Shown here in pieces: positions 61,986 through 64,000 of a stretch of DNA of 64,000 bases. The DNA is from Gibbula magus. Taxonomy: Eukaryota; Mollusca; Gastropoda; Trochida; Trochidae. The translations under genes were made by a program, and so were the position numbers. Position 1 is the stretch's first letter. The number at the start of each line of letters is the position of its first letter. Location of the stretch: positions 11,811,021 through 11,875,020 of the forward strand of contig OW388303.1 in the NCBI GenBank assembly GCA_936450465.1, written 5' to 3'. The notes below the pieces were generated by a model that was not told where the DNA came from, searched no databases, and worked only from the letters and a program-made list of their open reading frames with translations.

Positions 61986-63903
61986 AACAAGTATAATTTT
62001 CATTGAAAACAACAAATTGTCGGATACTGGCATTTGGGCATTATATGTAATTCGAGTCGAACTGAAGTCAGTACATATAATATTTTGGCCAAAATATTAA
62101 TTTTTTAAAATCAAAAACACTCTATGCCACTTGAAATGGTGTCATTTTAACATGAAATATTTGGTACATTATTGAGAATTAAAATAGCTTAAGAATTATT
62201 GAAACTAAAATGTAGCAAAAATATTCACGGACATATAGGCGTTTGATTTTAGTGTTCGGGGTTTATTGTGTGTGTTTAAAAAGTCGTTATTTAAAAGGTC
62301 ATTCGATACAAATCAGTGATTCGCAGGAAAACAATCCTCTTCTCCTTGATCCATTGGTTCATATATACTTTACATATTGTGTAAAAAATGATGGATTTTT
62401 TAAGATCGTCTTTACAATTGTGCATGGTTATTTAAAGGCATTGCTTATACATATACACGGGTGTTAGGGTGAGTATAATTTCGCTTTATAACATGGTAAC
62501 ATTTAGAATTCAGAATTCAATATAACTCCATCACCTCTCACGTAAATCGTTTGATTTACACATTCATTTCCAATAAATAGTTCCATAGAATAGTGTCCTG
62601 TGATAAATGTCTTCAATAATCACTTCTTAATTGAAGAAAATACTGCAATTTGAGATATATAGATATCAAACTGTCTCATGATAAAATCGTAAAAAAATTA
62701 ATTCATTGGATATTAACGTTATTGAAAGATTTCGTAAAATTTACATTTTTAATGTCAATATCACAAAAAAAGTATTCCATCGTTATCAAGTTTCATGATA
62801 ATTCGTTTTCGATAATGTCGAGGACTATGGCGTGTAATGATGATTCGATGATGAGACATTGAAGACAGGTCGGGAAGCTTGTGAAATGTACACCTTTCTA
62901 ATCATTGTCAGAGGGATCATTGTTCATTACAGTCAACAATCGGTGTATATTGACAGGTGCTTGCTAATAGCACGTGTCATACTGAACCATCAGTCACACA
63001 CTAAATACATGTAATTATCAGCTGATCGATTTCAAGGGAACTACGACAATAGTTTGTCTTACTCCATCCATCGATTGGCTTCAAATGAGCTCTTCAGCGT
63101 GAAAAGAGCCGTTTAGATCTAAATGCGGGTATTAGGCGATGTTCAGGATGGAGTTGTCAGGTAGATTGTATCTGAATAATGAACTGGGATTTGATAGAGA
63201 TGCACCAACAGGAATGTAACAATGGTCTTTACAGATTATTCTATTGATGAAATATGTGAAAGCGTCAAACTCATAATTTAAAAGTGATTTCATTTTATTA
63301 AAATATGGTACGTAGTTTACACATGGCGATATTGCTATCAGTTGCCTATTTGATGACATTGTTACCACTATAAATTGTTATTAACCCGCGCTTCAGTTTG
63401 TATTTAGAAAAATTGGCAGTATCGAACGTCCATAGGATCGAAATGAAAACGGTAGGCATTTTGCGGACAAATACATCACTGATGAAATGTTAGTTAAACT
63501 CGATCAATTGCAACAAGAAACCACCTATGTACAGAATCTTATATCCCGTTCGTCAAACATATTTCTGTTTAGGTTTCTGAAGCTACGAGCTACTCCCTCT
63601 CGTTAAAAGCAGGCCATGGATGACGACAGCTACTAAACCCCTGCTCAAAAGAAAGTATACCAAGGATTTGAAGAAGCATGGAAGAAAAACAGATGAAGAT
63701 ATAGAATAAACTTTTTTATATATCAGTAGAGTGGTATTTTAACATAACTAATGGAAACGTTCATGTCAATAAAACAAAAACTGAATGCCCAACAGAGGTA
63801 CAAAGACACATGGGGTCAAAAATTCACAATTCTCAATATGACTGTCAAGCTGTATATGCTGAAAATGAGTTCGTAAGTAAAGGAATAGTCCTTCAACACG
63901 TCT
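61986..63903. other. AT-rich DNA up to the Tc1-like fragment
   Basis: Nothing recognised. The last few hundred bases probably belong to the 3' flank of the Tc1-like element that runs off the right edge. Confidence -1.
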
Positions 63904-64000
63904 TCAATACCGAGTATGTCCACCATGGGCATCAATGCATGCCTGAGCTCGCCGCCGCATCGATGACGTCAAACGCCGGATGACGTTGGGTGTCAGTCGC
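63904..64000 (-). pseudogene. Tc1-like transposase C-terminus, cut by the window edge
   Basis: The last 32 codons on the minus strand read RLTPNVIRRL then SMRRRAQACIDAHGGHTRY and a stop at 63904-63906. The R-x-M-RRR and AHGGHTRY endings are typical of Tc1-family transposases. No stop or frameshift is seen in this short part, so the copy beyond the edge may be intact or decayed. Labelled as an element remnant because only this end is visible. Confidence -1.

Overview
The window is eukaryotic: AT-rich, intron-bearing and gene-poor. It most likely comes from a lophotrochozoan, probably a marine mollusc (gastropod or bivalve). That placement is inference. It rests on tRNA-derived SINEs whose tails read GCGGCGTTAAAC followed by TCAC repeats, on Tc1/mariner and pogo DNA transposon debris, on several MITE families, and on the one real gene. 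No prokaryotic operon, rRNA, functional tRNA or CRISPR array was seen.

The only gene I can defend is a three-exon homeobox gene on the + strand (coding 30450-30786, 35662-35867, 38245-38646; 314 residues). The exon phases join exactly (phase 1, then phase 0) with GT/AG borders. The protein has an eh1/TN-type repressor motif near its N-terminus, an acidic/basic linker and an ANTP-class homeodomain at residues 138-197. Its closest match from memory is the NK7 (Drosophila NK7.1) family. Intron 2 splits the homeodomain between residues 44 and 45. A TATA-like box, two CACGTG E-boxes and a GC-box lie upstream.

The remaining ~60 kb is a gene desert with three kinds of content. First, several islands richer in GC and free of simple repeats (about 8.8-9.5, 16.8-17.4, 21.0-21.8, 26.3-26.9, 28.6-29.5, 33.5-34.0, 36.4-36.7, 47.0-47.5, 54.4-54.6 and 60.85-61.5 kb) carry homeodomain-type palindromes and NK-type cores and could be enhancers of the homeobox gene. 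Second, transposon remnants: Tc1-like (1.7-2.4, 4.65-4.9 and the right edge on the minus strand), mariner-like (14.7-15.0), pogo/Tigger-like (50.6-51.1), LINE 3' ends (3.2, 4.1-4.6, 35.1, 40.5 kb), three kinds of SINE, two MITE families and a long foldback. Third, low-complexity DNA: two long TA tracts, a ~0.96 kb 21-bp minisatellite, a polypurine/G-run domain at 26.9-28.0 kb and an A/G-rich degenerate repeat at 43.3-44.1 kb.

The most notable points are the NK7-like gene and its isolated setting, an open reading frame running from exon 2 into intron 2, an apparent excess of the TGACGTCA palindrome (11 copies read by eye), and the related MITEs at 39.8 and 56.8 kb.
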